A stretch of 64,000 bases of DNA from Pycnopodia helianthoides (GCA_032158295.1 CM063249.1:4851195-4915194), one strand, 5' to 3'. Counted from the stretch's first letter, positions 21,873-35,055 are shown. The notes: a model not told the origin generated them from the sequence alone. Numbers and translations are program-made.

Positions 21873-21879
21873 CTAAGAA

Positions 21880-23320
21880 CACGAACATGAAAAGTACTTT
21901 TAAAAGATACAAAAAGGTTTGAAAACCATTCACTTGATCTAAACCTGTCCTACTTCGTAAAAAGATCACCACTATTTAAAACTGAAAGAATCTTCCAAAA
22001 TTTGGCCGATCCAAAATCAGATCCATTCCTATTTTATTTAAGGTAATAGTTTAGGAATAAGGAAGCTTTCAAAATACCTGCAATCATTTATTAATAATTC
22101 AACTTACAAACAAATCTCCTCTAATTGTTTTCCTCCCATTAGAATTCTTTTCTTTATTTGAGAATATTCTCTCAACATTATTTCCAGAAAACAAACCAAA
22201 ATGTCAAACTTAGTCACCACACACAAGGCACTATTTGATTCACATGGAGGGAACAACCTAGATTCGAAACAATGGCCTCTCCTACAACAGAAAAACCAAT
22301 GATGCAGTACAGCACACCCCCAATGCTATAATCCCCTACAGTGCTGTCACACCTGTAAATCTATTTGACAAAACAAAGGCGCCACTGTGATCTGCAACAT
22401 GCAGTCTTTTACAGTTACTGTTGAAGTCAGTCCTCAGCTGCCTATGTCACTGGGGACATCGTCATGACTGATGTACAACCCATGTGTTTCCATACAATGC
22501 ATATCGCTGTGAAGACAACCCTCAAGGTAGAGGTTTTTTGTCTTTTCTAGGTCACAGCATAGGCCACAGGATGCTTTTATTAAATTTTTTGTATGAAAAA
22601 TCACCAAATACAAGGCCAAAAGGCCACTTCAGGTGAGGGGTTTTAAGGTCAACATCGAAACATTAACTACAAGATTATGCATGCTTTTGATTTTTGGGGT
22701 TTTGATTTTGTAAGTGAAGTTACTACATCCACAAAACAAACACAGCCGTTCAATTCCATAATCATAAGTCTTCTTCAAGTCTTATCGCTTCAAGAATCAA
22801 GCAGGGGATTTGAATTTACAGATGTAAGATTTTTTCTGTACAACACATGAATACCGCCACTCGCATTAAGTCCAATATGGAAATAACTCATGGCCAATAA
22901 CTACAGTGTATGCCTAGAACAATGGGCATGATGAAAGGAGAGCATATTTTAAGAATATCTCTCCACCAGGTTACATTGGTTTTCCTGTATTTACGTAAAT
23001 AGACAACCCTGACTTTCTTTGTAGACTCGAGCAGGCACTGTGTTCAATGTCCGTAGTCTAATGGCGATGGAGTCATAAATTAGCATTTCAAATTTTACAC
23101 CGTCACCTCAACCAGAAGAATTTTAAGGACAAGTGTTAGCATTTGTACTTGAAGACAAAGTAAAGAACTAACAAATTTAACAATTGATTGGTACAATTTA
23201 TTTATTTATTCACCAAACCAGCGGTGGAGTGCAGACAAGCCAGTAATTACAGGAAAGGATAATAATCAAAAATATTCATGAACATAATCTGAAAGCTCAC
23301 TGATTTTGAAGTTCATTCTG
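21880..23320. other. no recognised feature
   Basis: AT-rich sequence with no repeat family recognised. The 61-codon minus frame at 22434-22619 is Cys-rich but lacks convincing splice sites. Confidence 0.45.
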
Positions 23321-23326
23321 TCAGTA

Positions 23327-23677
23327 CTAATTCTCCAGAGAAACATTTCCCTCAGAAATACTGACGTAGTCGAGAGAACAGCTTTTCAGGAACCCAAAAT
23401 TCATATTCTGATTGCCACACCTGAAATAAGCCCAATATATACATGCCACGAAATCCCTGACCGAAACATTATTTCCCTTTAATTTTGACTGAAGCATGAC
23501 CGCCAAATGTTGACAAAATTCTCGCAGGTCGTTTGCACGATGTGTTTTAATTGAAAGCTGGGGAGGATGGGAATTAATTAATTGTTCCAAACAACAATCA
23601 TGCACTTTCCCTTCCAAGTCCAACATTAAAACGTCGTCATCTTTGAGGTGTTGAGGTTGATTCTGATCGTATTTCAA
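23327..23677 (-). CDS. candidate coding fragment, unknown product
   Basis: An uninterrupted minus frame ends in TAG. It includes DDDVLMLDLEGKVHDCCLEQ, then a helical-looking LREFCQHLAVMLQSKLKG and RDFVACIYWAYFRCGN. Residue content is protein-like, but there is no good ATG and the nearest acceptor is weak. Just upstream on the same strand, at about 23794-23765, an ATG opens ten codons (MSSALTRLSR) that run into a donor-like GTAGGG. The phase does not obviously match. No family is recognised; it may be chance. Confidence 0.28.
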   Translation of the reverse strand: MKYDQNQPQHLKDDDVLMLDLEGKVHDCCLEQLINSHPPQLSIKTHRANDLREFCQHLAVMLQSKLKGNNVSVRDFVACIYWAYFRCGNQNMNFGFLKSCSLDYVSISEGNVSLEN

Positions 23678-23764
23678 GGCGAAAACGACCAGACATTATT
23701 ACAGATAAGAACACTCCGTCTTCTCTAGCACCTAATTTGATGACATTTTCACGTCTTGTAACCC

Positions 23765-24213
23765 TACCTCGATAATCGAGTCAACGCCGAAGACATTGCA
23801 GTTAGGAGCAAAAACCTGCAGCTTGGGGGCGCTTGATCTTCAGTGAAAAAGTGTCAAAAACCGCACAAAGAAACCTCTTTCATATCGGGCATGTTACTCT
23901 ACACACTGTAACCCCCCTATTCAGCTCGTCTCACACTGCCCATAATGCATGAATAAATTTACAAGGGGTGCCCTTTGGTAACATTGGCCCAAGTTGTTGT
24001 GCATTCAGTAAACCTTAACTACAACTGGATTAGTCCAAGTCCCTGGGGGGGGGGGGGGTTGGCTGCAACTGCAACACTGCTGCTTTACCAGTTTTAACAC
24101 AAACTAAAAAATGGCCAGATGTATCGGGGATTTTTTTTATTGCTTAAATTTGGCAAATGAATGGCACTTAGGGCACAGTTTGAGAGGGTTGCTTATCAAG
24201 GGAATAGAATGGT
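23765..24213. other. no recognised feature except poly(G)
   Basis: Contains G14 at 24045-24058. The possible short first exon mentioned under the preceding entry overlaps its left end. Nothing else is recognised. Confidence 0.4.
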
Positions 24214-24308
24214 GATGACCGGGTCTTTAGTGGATGATCGGATCTTTCGTGGATGACCGGGTCTTTAGTGGATGACCGGGTCTTTAGTGGGTGACCGGGT
24301 CTTTAGCG
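24214..24308. repeat. 19-bp tandem repeat, five copies
   Basis: Five exact-length units of GATGACCGGGTCTTTAGTG with a few substitutions, chiefly in the second unit. Confidence 0.96.
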
Positions 24309-24684
24309 ACATATAATAGACCAACCCAAAGGCAACGTTCATTATTCAATCCCCAAATATTGCCAGAATCAGAAATCCTAAAAAAAAAATTATCAACACA
24401 ACTGTTTAGTGGCTTCAAAGCATCCAGTATAAAGTGTTATTTATTCATTCGCTGGTGTGGCCTTACAGCGTCACAATTGGACGCTCATTGTATTTGATAG
24501 GATTACATTTTTATTCCTATCCTCCAAACAAACCGACCTGAAAAAGTGTCTAGTCAAGCTGTTGAAGACCCATTAGTTCAAAATTTTAATGGACGTAATC
24601 ATTGTATCGGCAAAAATAATAACATTTGGGTTGCTACCCTTGAGGTGATCAGTGTGCTTTTCAACTTCAGCGCAGGGATTCCGA

Positions 24685-24760
24685 ATTATTATTATTACTG
24701 GTTTATTAAATACTGTTTATAGCAGCCTAACACCACAGGCTGAATTACAATACAGTTGAA
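24685..24760 (-). mobile_element. 3' tail of a non-LTR element (minus)
   Basis: On the minus strand GCTATAAACAGTATTTAATA followed by AACCAGTAATAATAATAAT has the form of a SINE/LINE 3' end with an (AAT)n tail. The body upstream (to the right) is not recognised. Confidence 0.45.
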
Positions 24761-24993
24761 CGAGCAGTAAAAAAAACTAACATCAAGATAAAACACACAA
24801 AAAGGTTAATAAAAGGGAGTTTAAAAGGGCCTAAGAATAGAGCATTTACAACACATAAAAACCGCAGAGCAAATTTACACATTCAAAATGCTGGTCAAGT
24901 ATAAGGAATGGGACTATATTTGTATCGGTTTGTTCTACACCTGATAGTGGACAAAGAGTCAGCATTCCTAAGGTTGTTGTTCCTAGCTGGAGG

Positions 24994-25038
24994 ATGATTC
25001 AGATGATTCAGATGATTCAGATGATTCAGATGATTCAG
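24994..25038. repeat. 9-bp tandem repeat, five copies
   Basis: Five perfect copies of ATGATTCAG. Confidence 0.98.
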
Positions 25039-25849
25039 ATGGTGCCCGACCCTGGGGCAAGGCTCAGATAAGACTCTTGGTGTATTTCTACTGAGGGGCT
25101 TCAACTTCTACAAAATAATGAAGTCTGAAAATTGAAACACGTCTTGAAACCCTATCAAGTTGATTAGGCAGACGTCTGCCAATTTGTTCCCCTGAAATCC
25201 TAGACGGAGATGGAGTCCACAGAAGTTGATGATGCGCGATAATTTAATGGGCACTACTTTATGTCTGTTAACAGCCCTATTCACTACAGGCAAGGCAGTC
25301 GATCGCTTGCACGATCGCTTGCACGTCCTCCCGAAACTATAATGCTATGCAGAAGGACACACTATCTCCCTACATCCAAAACGAGATTCAGAACTGCCAG
25401 ACCAGGTAAAACAAAAACAAGACAGAACCTGTGGCGTAACACAACTCTTTACCTTCCCCCCCCCCTCACATATTGATTCCTGGCAGTAACTTATCCATCC
25501 GACACCTAGCGATGTCATTCCACTAATACCAAGCATCTGTCCACGACAAAAAGGAAAAGACAACTGCCCATTTAATCATTCCATACTTATGGTCTCCTGC
25601 ATCCTAGTGACTGGAGGGCAAGGCCTCTCATCTTGGTCCATTATCATAATTGACATACCAAGATGAAAACAAGTCTTTTTCTCTCAGATGTCTGAAAACA
25701 AATCCCAGTGAAGGGGTTGGTTTAGAAAACTTTCCTTCCAACCAGCTAGGTTTTTAAGTTTCAATTCTTTGAATGGGTCTATGCCAATGTATCCCAGGCA
25801 GCAGAAAGTGTTTGATCGAATGTAGAAACTATCTTACACATAGTGAATT

Positions 25850-26018
25850 TCATCCTCGCAAATAGTCTGTCATGCGGTGGTCGTGGGTGCAAATCCCACT
25901 CAAGTAGTCTGTGGATTTTTTTTTTTTGGAGGGGGGGGGGGGCAGGATTGGTAAGCATTGAGAATACAGTGCTTAAATCATGCACCGGTGTAGGGTCATA
26001 ATAAATAATAATAATATT
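25850..26018 (+). mobile_element. tRNA-derived SINE (type 3), plus copy
   Basis: The degraded tRNA-like head has a B-box-like GGGTGCAAATCCCACT. The body (GTCTGTGGATTTTTTTT, then TTGAGAATACAGTGCTTAAA) and the tail CATAATAAATAATAATAAT match the family at 51770-51925. The body contains a T11-GGA-G12 expansion at 25918-25942. Confidence 0.7.
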
Positions 26019-26299
26019 GTCTTGTCTTGCTCTGTTCAGACAATAGAGGAACTTTCTTTCAAGGCCGTAAATGTAACTCTACTTGCTCAGCTACTTGCTC
26101 AGAATTGTTGTATGTAATATATTGTCGTCACTAACAATGTTACTCGGTTCTTATAATAGCGCACGTATCCTAGCTGGATCAAGTTGCTTTACAACATTAT
26201 CCCCTTAATCCGGGATACCTTAAACCAATCCACAAACTTTCTCAACTCCCTGTGGAGCATACAACCTCAAGCTGCTTACATTAGCGCCAAGGGGTCAAT

Positions 26300-26485
26300 C
26301 TAAAACATAATACCACCTCAGCCCTCCCAGGTCCCCCATTCATACACCTGGGTCAAGAGAAGCAATTATGGTTAAGTGCCTTACCGAAGGACACAAGTGT
26401 CATGACCGAGATTGGAACCCACACTCCCGATGACTAAGCCATCAGAACTGGATCGCCAGACAGCTCAGCAACCACAATGCCACAA
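26300..26485 (-). mobile_element. tRNA-derived SINE (type 1), reverse partial copy
   Basis: On the minus strand a tRNA-like head ending GTGTGGGTTCCAATCTCGGT is followed by CATGACACTTGTGTCCTTCG and GGCACTTAACCATAATTGC. That order matches the full-length copy at 37226-37630. The downstream body differs (GACCCAGGTGTATGAATGGG), so it is a related subtype. Confidence 0.78.
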
Positions 26486-26499
26486 ATGAAATCAAACTG

Positions 26500-28940
26500 A
26501 GCTTCACAAATTATTTTTCCCTTGTCTAGTTTTCTGCTGTAAAACAATGCTCCGAGGTGAATGATTTGAAATTTCACTCTTAACAGACTATGCCTTAATC
26601 AATTCAAAAAGGGCAAAATTATTGACATAAATTTTAGTACAGGTTTTTTTTCATCAGAAGGGGGTTGTCTTAACAGGGGGGTAGCTTATCTTCCAACCAT
26701 CGAAGCCTACCTCACCAGGGCTCGCCCCTAACACTAGCCCAGGCGTACATTGTCTAGTCAAAACTGCTATGGGCTAGTAAACACCACTTTCTCAACTTGC
26801 CCCGTGGGCTACTATAAAAAAAACAGCATCCTACTTGTAATTAAAGCGCTCACATTTCTTCCTTTTCAGATGTGATTACATTTTTTTTTTTTTAATGTGG
26901 TAATTGATTTATAAGTGTGTGTGTGAATGTAACTTAAGTTGAACAATAAACTCAGCGTGATCGCAATTCACTAACACATCAGAAATAAACAATTATGACA
27001 ACAAACGTTCAAAACCCGGGCTACTAAAACTTCCTAGGGGCAAGTAAAAATGCAGTTTACTAGCCCGCTGGGCTACTTCATAAAAAAAAGCCTAAGTGCA
27101 AGGCCTGCTCACTTTTTTTTTTTTGAGCGTCATTTTTTTAGTGGCTCTCTCTCTCGCTGCCAACCCCCTCCTTTAGCTCCCCATATCTCTCTCTCTCTCT
27201 CTCCCTCTACCCTCAGACAGCGATGGAGGGTAATTTTCCACTTGACTTGACCATTCTCAGAAGGGAAGCGTAATTTGCTGAAAGGGGTTAGATGAGACAA
27301 GGAGAGGGAGCCACTCGTGGCTGTGTGACTGCTAGAGTGCTGTTGATTACCAATGTGTTTGTGAGGTTATTACTTCACTGGCCAAGCAATACCCATTACA
27401 CACTGAAGAGAAGGCACCAACAAAAAACGGGTATCAGAAGACGAGAACTACTTCTTCCTGAACAGTCTTGCCGTCTTGTGCTGCTCAATTGACTCCTAAT
27501 TCTCAGTGAGAACTTTAGCGACTGCAATTGGCAATAACAATTTCTTTTAATTGTACACTAAAAAATTTGCACAATCTGGAGACAGGATGACACGTACACA
27601 ACATCAACAAAAACAAGAGTTGCATAATCTGAAGACATGATAACACACAACATACACAAAAACAAGATTTTAAAGATGCTAGGGCTAATTTGGGCCGATT
27701 TGACCCCGGATATTTAAATACAAACTTTGGAACAGCTATTTTTTTGATAAATTCAAGAAAATCAAAGGGTATTGCACGGAAGAAATCCGCCAATAAAAAG
27801 TGGCAGTTAACTAAAAACTGAGAAAAAAATTATTGTCGGGATATCAACATTATCTCACGACATTATCTTGTCTATTGTTTTAACGATTTTGTAGTTACAT
27901 TGTCTGTTGTATATGCAAAGGTTTTTTGGGGTTTTTTTTTATTTCTTTTTTTGTTCATTTTGAAACAGCGTCATCTGCCAAAATTCGTTCCGAGAAAAAA
28001 TTCTTTACACAAATTTCTTTCAGCAAGTTTGTTTGATTTTGTTCTTCAGATTACTTTTCATCCTGTCCGACAGACATTTAGAAAATTTTGTCAAAGAATA
28101 ATGATCTTAATATTTACTAGAATCCTTCCTTAAATCTATAACAAAGTTCAGCACTTTGTTGGAAATCAACTCCCTATTGTTAAATTCTGACAACGTCTGG
28201 CCTCATGCAAAGATTTTTGTGGTTGCAGTGCAGCACTGGGTCCAACCATGGAGGCAGGTCCAACCATGCTCTCCCCCCCCCCCCCAAACCAAAACAAAAT
28301 TATTAAACATCACCATCTGTTAGATTGTGATGAGCTCAGGTTGGTGAAGGTGGAGAAATTGTATGATATATATTCTTGTTGGGCAAGCGCCACCTGTGGA
28401 AGATCTCTGTCATGCACCTTCAAGTCCCCACTTGATAAAAACGTGACATATCGAGCTCCCTTTTGATATATTCTGGTAATAATTCTTTGAGGGAATTAGG
28501 GCTGACAGGCATTTATATAAAAAAAATATTTAAAAAAATAAAAAAAGTTCTGGGGGAACTCTGACCTGTACGACATTTGACCTCAAGAGTGTCTGGTTAG
28601 ACAACCTGATCCAAGACCAGTTTAGTACGGCTGATGAATGTCCTCATTCATAATCCAAGTGTGTGTGACTCTCTCTGGAGTTCATACAGGCAGGGGAGGG
28701 AATAACTGCTGGACAGCTAAAATAACTACTAGGTAGCAGAAACAGATAACCACCCAAATAAGAATGTAATGTGTACCCACTGGGAATGGCTACCTACAAA
28801 TTCCTGCTCACCAAATAAATTTGCTAAGCAATTTCTTTTTTGAACCTGTGTGTTAATTTTAATAAACCGCTACACTCAGTGCTCTGTAATTCTTTCAATT
28901 TCATTTTAACCCCTTAAGGTTGAAGACGTTTCTTCCAAAC
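26500..28940. other. no gene recognised
   Basis: Contains a (TC)n stretch near 27187-27204 and a diverged ~52-bp direct duplication at about 27574-27675 (AATCTGGAGACAGGATGACA and AATCTGAAGACATGATAACA units). C12 lies near 28267-28278. Nothing coding is recognised. Confidence 0.45.
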
Positions 28941-28944
28941 TGAC

Positions 28945-29112
28945 AAGTTTGAATGAGGCATAGAATGTCATCTGTGAGAGGGCAAGGGCATTTTCATTTT
29001 GCAAAAGGCACTTCCATTGGAAAATCTTATAATCTATGGGAAACTTTTCAAGGGGCACCAAGGCCAAGAAAGGGCAATGGTGGCCTCCTCGGCCGCGGTT
29101 TAATTCCAGGCC
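28945..29112 (+). repeat. dispersed repeat C, copy 1
   Basis: Shares CATTTTCATTTTGCAAAAGG, CACTTCCATTGGAAAA, CTATGGGAAACTTTTCAAGG and GGCACCAAGGCCAAG with 40265-40420 and with the disrupted copy at 45488-46140. Confidence 0.8.
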
Positions 29113-29119
29113 TGTTGAA

Positions 29120-29540
29120 TGTAATAAAATATATTTTTTTTAAATCCCTTTAAATATAAATGACACACAAAGAGGGCAATGGTTAACGCAAGCCATGTAG
29201 AATGTCTACGGTCCAAGCGCTCAGACTAGATTTACTGGTTGATGCGTATGAATAGACGACTGCCAATTCAAGAAACTCAAGATTTATGGCGGGGTGTGTA
29301 TGCAAGCCGCTCACTGGTAACATGAAGACATACCAACAGGCTGGCAGGAATTATTCCACTCTTGGTGATGTAGTACTGTAGACTGTAGTAGAGTTACACT
29401 TTCAAGCAGGAGGCATATTGATGATGTACTAACTGTAATGGTAAACAGTCTGTTCCAAACACTGGGAATAATAGTGGCTTCTCATATCTGGCTTCTATAG
29501 CGCTAAAAATCTGTCACTCAGTGATGCTCACGGCCTCCAA
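29120..29540. other. no recognised feature
   Basis: AT-rich sequence with no family or exon signal recognised. Confidence 0.45.
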
Positions 29541-29544
29541 TATT

Positions 29545-29685
29545 ATTAAGCAATTTTTCCTGCTATATATGTGGAGCTTTGTTTAGAAGTATGAGACCTT
29601 TTTCCTTTACATAGCACCATGAATTGGGTTACACGGTGCTGTGGCGCAATATGCTGCCAATCAAACCAAAAACACCGGCTTTTAG
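29545..29685 (-). mobile_element. SINE type 1 body fragment
   Basis: The minus strand contains GGTTTGATTGGCAGCATATT, GCGCCACAGCACCGTG, CATGGTGCTAT, GGTCTCATACTTC and GCTCCACATA. These occur in the same order as in the body of the 37226-37630 element. The head and tail are missing. Confidence 0.8.
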
Positions 29686-29973
29686 ACATGCTTCGAGGGC
29701 TCATAACAATAAAATTTAAAAATACCAGTAAAAAAAAACTCCACAAGAAAAAGTTGAAGCAAAAATACACTCAGTAAAAATAACCAAAGTAGAAATGAAA
29801 ACCTGAAGACAAAAAAGGTACAAGAACAGGACAATACTGTCTAAAAAGATACAAACTTACGTACAAAAGCATTTAAAAAGTCTACAAAATAATGAGTACA
29901 TAAATAGTTTGCACAACAGATTTGCCAAGATTTTGTACACATAAACATGTACATCGTTTCACAAAATCAAGAG

Positions 29974-29975
<2 letters not shown>

Positions 29976-30004
<29 letters not shown>

Positions 30005-30021
30005 CTTTTTTCTTTTTTCTT
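29976..30021. repeat. poly(T) with CTTTTTT units
   Basis: T29 followed by CTTTTTT-like units. Confidence 0.95.
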
Positions 30022-30024
30022 TGA

Positions 30025-30884
30025 ACTCGGAGGGGGACTCCAGCACTGACTGCAAAATTTTTCTCCTAATTTTTCTCCTAATTTCCTGACAAGCAAGAGG
30101 GGTTCTGTGTTGTTATTTGAAAGCACAGCCAAACCCTTGATACAGGAGTCTTACAAATACCCAACAAATCGTACGTTTCAATTTCCCCAAGAAATCTTCA
30201 TTCAGTGCCTTGCCCCCGGGGGCCATGTTCTCTTACTGTACACACTGCATTTATGTGTCTCCACAGATCTTATCCCACACTGTCTGATCTCTGATGCAGT
30301 TTATATTTATGGATTGGTAATTTGCCACTGCTGCTCAAGAAAAACGTTGAGTTTCCGAGAGAAAGAACTTTACATTTTGAGAAGCAATTTATTTTTTCTT
30401 CTTCATTTTTTCAGGCATGCAACTGTAACTTCACAAAAAAAAGAGGAAATTAAAAAATTTCACTGATTTTGTACAGTATTTTTCAATTTTGAACGGTAAA
30501 ACTGAGAATAAAAAAAGAGGAAATCGGCTGATCCGAGGAAAAGTTGCATGCCTGTTTTTAATTTTTTTTTAAGCTGTTTTTGTTTCTATGTTTTCCCAAT
30601 ACCTCTTTCTCTATAAAATATGTTGAGATATTAATTGAAAAGTACGATATACATTTCCAAATACAGAATGGTGGTAGAGTAGTTTATGAAAGATTTAAAC
30701 ATGGTCTACATCTCAGAACTTATTCTACACAAAAATGTTCTTACTTTCAAATAAAATTGTTAATCCAACATTATAATCAGATTTTATATCTATACTTTGA
30801 ATTAAAAAGAAGAAGAAAACAGTTTAAACCTTCCAGAAAATGCTGGGAAAATAAATTCCAATAGACTTAGAAGCAGGCCAGGTG
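30025..30884. other. no recognised feature
   Basis: AT-rich sequence. The 119-codon plus frame at 30107-30466 and the 94-codon frame at 30580-30864 are unsupported. Confidence 0.45.
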
Positions 30885-31020
30885 CTTCGTTTTTGAAAGG
30901 GCAAGGGCACCAAGGCGTTTTCTCCTTGGCAATGAGCATCTCTGTGAGGAAATCGTAAATTTCTACTGGAGCATTTCAAGGGGCATCCAAGGCAATGACC
31001 AGGGGCAACGGAGGCAATTG
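30885..31020 (+). repeat. dispersed repeat C, variant copy
   Basis: Contains AAGGGCAAGGGCACCAAGG, an inserted-looking CGTTTTCTCCTTGGCAA, then TTTCAAGGGGCATCCAAGGC and CAGGGGCAACGGAGGC. The last two blocks align with repeat C. Confidence 0.65.
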
Positions 31021-31024
31021 TGTC

Positions 31025-32324
31025 TGACCACAAATATTCAAAAAATGTTAGCAGGGTAAGGGAGGGAGTGAACATGTGTCCCCCAAAAATATCATGACAT
31101 CACTTCACACATCCTGTCATAGTCCTTTCGGTTCATTTGGGGTCAGAGGTTAGATTAGTACAGGAAGTCTAGATAGGTCAATCCCCGTAAGACAAGTGAG
31201 CTCAGAACAGAATTACCACAATAATTTGGGCCACATGGGCATAACAGCTTCATGAATCAACAGATCATACTTTAATGTCATTATCAGTATCAAAAACACG
31301 AGGGCTGTATAGCGTGGAATAAAATTTGCTATAAAGGTCACATGTTCATCCACAGCCATGGGCCTCACTCAAGAGTTTGCCATCTTAAGTCTTGATTCCT
31401 GACTACAAAAGGTTTTCTACAGGTGAAATCCTACTGGTGCGTGGGGTGTAGTGAAGAGTCAGGGTGTGCAACAATAAGAGTGCATAATTATGGTACAAAG
31501 ACCTTCCAATATGGGTGCACCCAACTAAAAAGGGAGAAAACAGAGCACCAGCCTCATCAGTATTTTGTAGACCCTCAAAATATTCTCTTTTAGATAGATT
31601 TGAGAGCCAAAAAAGGGGATATAGTGTAAAATTGTTTGGCCTAATCGTGACCTGGGAGTTGTTGACTTCCAGCTTGAGGTATCTTGGATGACATAAGCCC
31701 TGGAAAAAATGCTCCTATTTTCCCGGAGGTGTAGGGACATTTTTCAAGAATGATGCTCGGTCATTTGGAAATTTACACAAGGATGTTTTTATTCGGAGGG
31801 AAAATAATTCGACAAGGCTTGGGACTCCCCATATATCAAATTGAGCAGAGGATAAAAGTTCAAGAGTCAATGGATAATTTTAGAGACTTCCAAGTATTGG
31901 TTGTGTTGTTTTTTTTGTTTTTTTTTTGTACATTTAGCATTTTGCTCAAAATACCCGGATGTCAGACAAACATTCCACCACAAGCGCGATCTCCGCATCA
32001 GCGCGCCAGACCGCAGTAATAGTAGTCAGTGCACGCAAGTGAACACAAAGCGTAGACATGTACGGGCGGGCACGTGTGAAATTTGACACAACTTCTATTT
32101 TTCGCAGAGAAGTTGTGCTTATAAGGCAAATACATGTACCACCATAATTTGGGTCATACATGTATGCAAACCAGGGTAGTATCAACTCGAACAAAAATCA
32201 CCCGAACAACATGTTGTGCACGCACTTCACAGTATTCCAAACAGCAGATTGTAATCCACTAAACAAAAATTACATAAACTATCCAAACACCAATTATTGA
32301 CCCCCCTGAAGTCACATGCGGCTA
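31025..32324. other. no recognised feature
   Basis: Unique-looking sequence. The 82-codon minus frame at 31946-32194 is not supported by splice sites. Confidence 0.45.
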
Positions 32325-32462
32325 CTGTCTGCCTGAAGCCAGCCATTTTGGGAGTCAAGTTGCACGAGTATGATGCATATCTAACCACGCGCACGGTCGC
32401 CTAGACTTTGACCTGCACAGTAACACGGCGGTAATTTGACTCCCAAAATGGTGCAGACAAGA
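32325..32462. mobile_element. small foldback
   Basis: CCATTTTGGGAGTCAA near 32342 is repeated in reverse complement near 32437. The arms extend outward through a shared GTCTGC. The loop is about 75 bp. Confidence 0.75.
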
Positions 32463-32582
32463 TTTATCACATGCGAGGATGTCAGGTGAATCGGGTCAAT
32501 AGAGTTCTCCAATAGTAATGAATGAATATATTTTCAAAGTTTGTCAAATACATTGTCTGCAGAGAGTTATTCCAAAATTGCA

Positions 32583-32885
32583 TTAGCAGTCGGGTCGGCC
32601 TTGTGGTTTCTTTCCTAGCCTTCCACCTCTGGGACCCCGGTTCGAATCCCGCCGGGGGCGGGGGGGGGGGGCACCATGTGGATCAGGTTTTCAGTCCCTA
32701 CTGGATTGCGTGGGTTATTCCCTGGAATATTTCTGAGGGGTTTTCCTCCCACGTCTAAAAACTGAAGATTCCTTCTTTGTCTCCTCTCCGTGGGGGGTCC
32801 TTGGCAAGTATAATGATTCAGTTCGCTTTTGTCTGAGTGAGAGTCCCTGGCTTCACAACCAGAATTAATGAAAATGAAATATTCA
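32583..32885 (+). mobile_element. tRNA-derived SINE (type 2), plus copy
   Basis: The head GGCCTTGTGGTTTC and CTGGGACCCCGGTTCGAATC (B box) are followed by G12 at 32660-32671, TTTTCAGTCCCTACTGGATT, GGGGTTTTCCTCCCACG and GGCTTCACAACCAGAATTAA. It is colinear with the reverse copy at 12322-12600. Confidence 0.88.
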
Positions 32886-32889
32886 ACTC

Positions 32890-35050
32890 ATGTAGCAAAA
32901 GATAAAACGTTCATCAGCTTCGCCGTGTGAATCTGGTCTTTTCCTCGATCATCAAACCGTGATCTCAGAACCTGAATGAATTACATCGTGTAGTCAGCGT
33001 TAAATTATTGCGCGACGATTAGATCTACCCTAAGTATGACTGTTGGGGTTTGGGGTTCCTACTACATGCTCTGAACGTCACCGAGGCAATAAAAGCAATT
33101 GCCTCAGTCCTCGGACAATTTGTTTAATGGTAGAGCTAACAATGTGACTGTCAAGGGTAAACATCATTGAATATGGTCGGTAGTTTAAGTAGAAGACCAT
33201 TCACTGGCCTTGAATTTTGAAGAAAATATCAACTAGACCACAAGTCTTTTGAGCTCAGATATTTCACCAAACCAGAAATATTCTAACGAGACTGTAGACA
33301 TAACTTATCCCTTAATATTGTTATATATTTGCTAATTTGAAGAAGGAGGTGTGGAAGTGGCAATTTTAACGTTGCATGGCACAATTTTCTCTGATTTTTT
33401 TTCCCTTTTTTTTCTTCTTCCTTAAGAATTGTCTCTGTGCCAATAAAATCGACCTAATTTTGGACTGTCACTGGCAGAGCTGATTAAATCAGCCCCATTT
33501 ATAACGATTTGCGTTGCGACTGCACAACACACAACCTGACCTTAGAATGACCTTCGTGAACACTTAAGTCGTGACCCAAATAAATTTTGAGATGTCACGT
33601 TTGAACTTGTGTAATCTTTGACTGCGGTCATTGTTTTTTAGATTTTCAATTTTTAATTTTTTAAGAAGTTATAAATTACAGCTTCAAATGCCTGGCATTT
33701 TTAGCACAGGGCCTGCTAGTGTTGAAACACAAATGGTGTCTATGCATGCTCCTTCCAACCAAATGCTAACTATCTTATAGACCATGTGACCTGTGACATC
33801 ACATGTTAACAAAAGAGTCACTTCCTGCAGGCACAATTTGTACACAGCTCAATCGAAGAAAACAAATCAATCTCATATCGTATGGAGATTGTCTGATTTT
33901 GATCAACTCTTGATAGAAAGAAAAGGGGGCACATCTCAAAACTTGTTCTGTTGTTTCTTTTAAAAATCTTGAATTGATGTGGAAATTATAACCATATAAT
34001 ATTTTTTATATACCATTATATTTCCCATATAACCAGTGCAGCATCTCGCCAGCCAGAAAGGCCCTGAAATATACAAGATCACTCATTTTTATAAAACAAT
34101 GGTTAGGGGGGTCTAGAGAGGTTTGAAGGCTCTGCTGTACAAACTGCCACATGTCACCAGCTATAAATGCTATACTAACCAGTTTGCCCACATCCCCCAC
34201 CCATCACCGCACGATTCTCCACACACAGCCTTCCCGTTGCAAAACCTCCACAAACATGTTTGCGCATTCTCATTGATTTAGCATATTCAACCCCCTATCC
34301 ACCCATCTCACATTTCCAGCGCATCGTTATGGGGAAAAAACCCTCACCACTGATGGCCTTTTGTAATAAACATGACGGCGCTTCCTACGTGCCGTGTCCC
34401 TCGCCATGCCCTAGGTGTTATGATATGTACACGCAGCCAGTGCAGTGTACACTATTACAGGCGTAAACCTCCAGAGGAAACCAGCCGCAAAAAAAAAAAA
34501 AAACGCTAGCTTGAACTTAACACTTTAATCATGCCAAATCATATCTCTCAGGCTTATGATTCTTTCAACACACCTTGAAACATGCGGACATATTTATAAT
34601 GCATTCAGTATTCAATCCTTGACCAAATATTCATGAATCATTTCGACAGAAATTTCACTGATAAAGCTTGACAGCATTTTCACAACTTTCTGACTCAAGA
34701 GCTGGACTGATTTGTGTGGCCTCTGCTTTTGTGTTCGTAACAAACCAATACAAAGGTCAGGTCACTCGCTGTTTTTTAATGATCTTTGCTTATTTTGTTC
34801 TGAACCTGAATTAAAGTTTTTTAAATCGTTCAGAAGTTGGCGTCTTCTCGATTGTTTGCTTTTAATGAAAAAATGCAACACATGAAACCCTGGGACAGAC
34901 CCCCAAGTCTGAATTAATTTGTTTTTGGCAAACAAAAAATAACTTATATATCAAGTTTAAATTGAAAAAGAAGACTTGACACAAAGTTTGTGCCACTACC
35001 AGTCATCCTGTAAAATGCTGTCTAAAGATCTGTTCATTGGAACTCTTTTA
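32890..35050. other. no recognised feature
   Basis: AT-rich sequence without a recognised repeat. A 68-codon plus frame at 34260-34466 ends in a Cys/Pro-rich stretch (ASYVPCPSPCPRCYDMY) but lacks a usable splice pair. A15-type run lies near 34489. Confidence 0.4.
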
Positions 35051-35055
35051 CGCAC

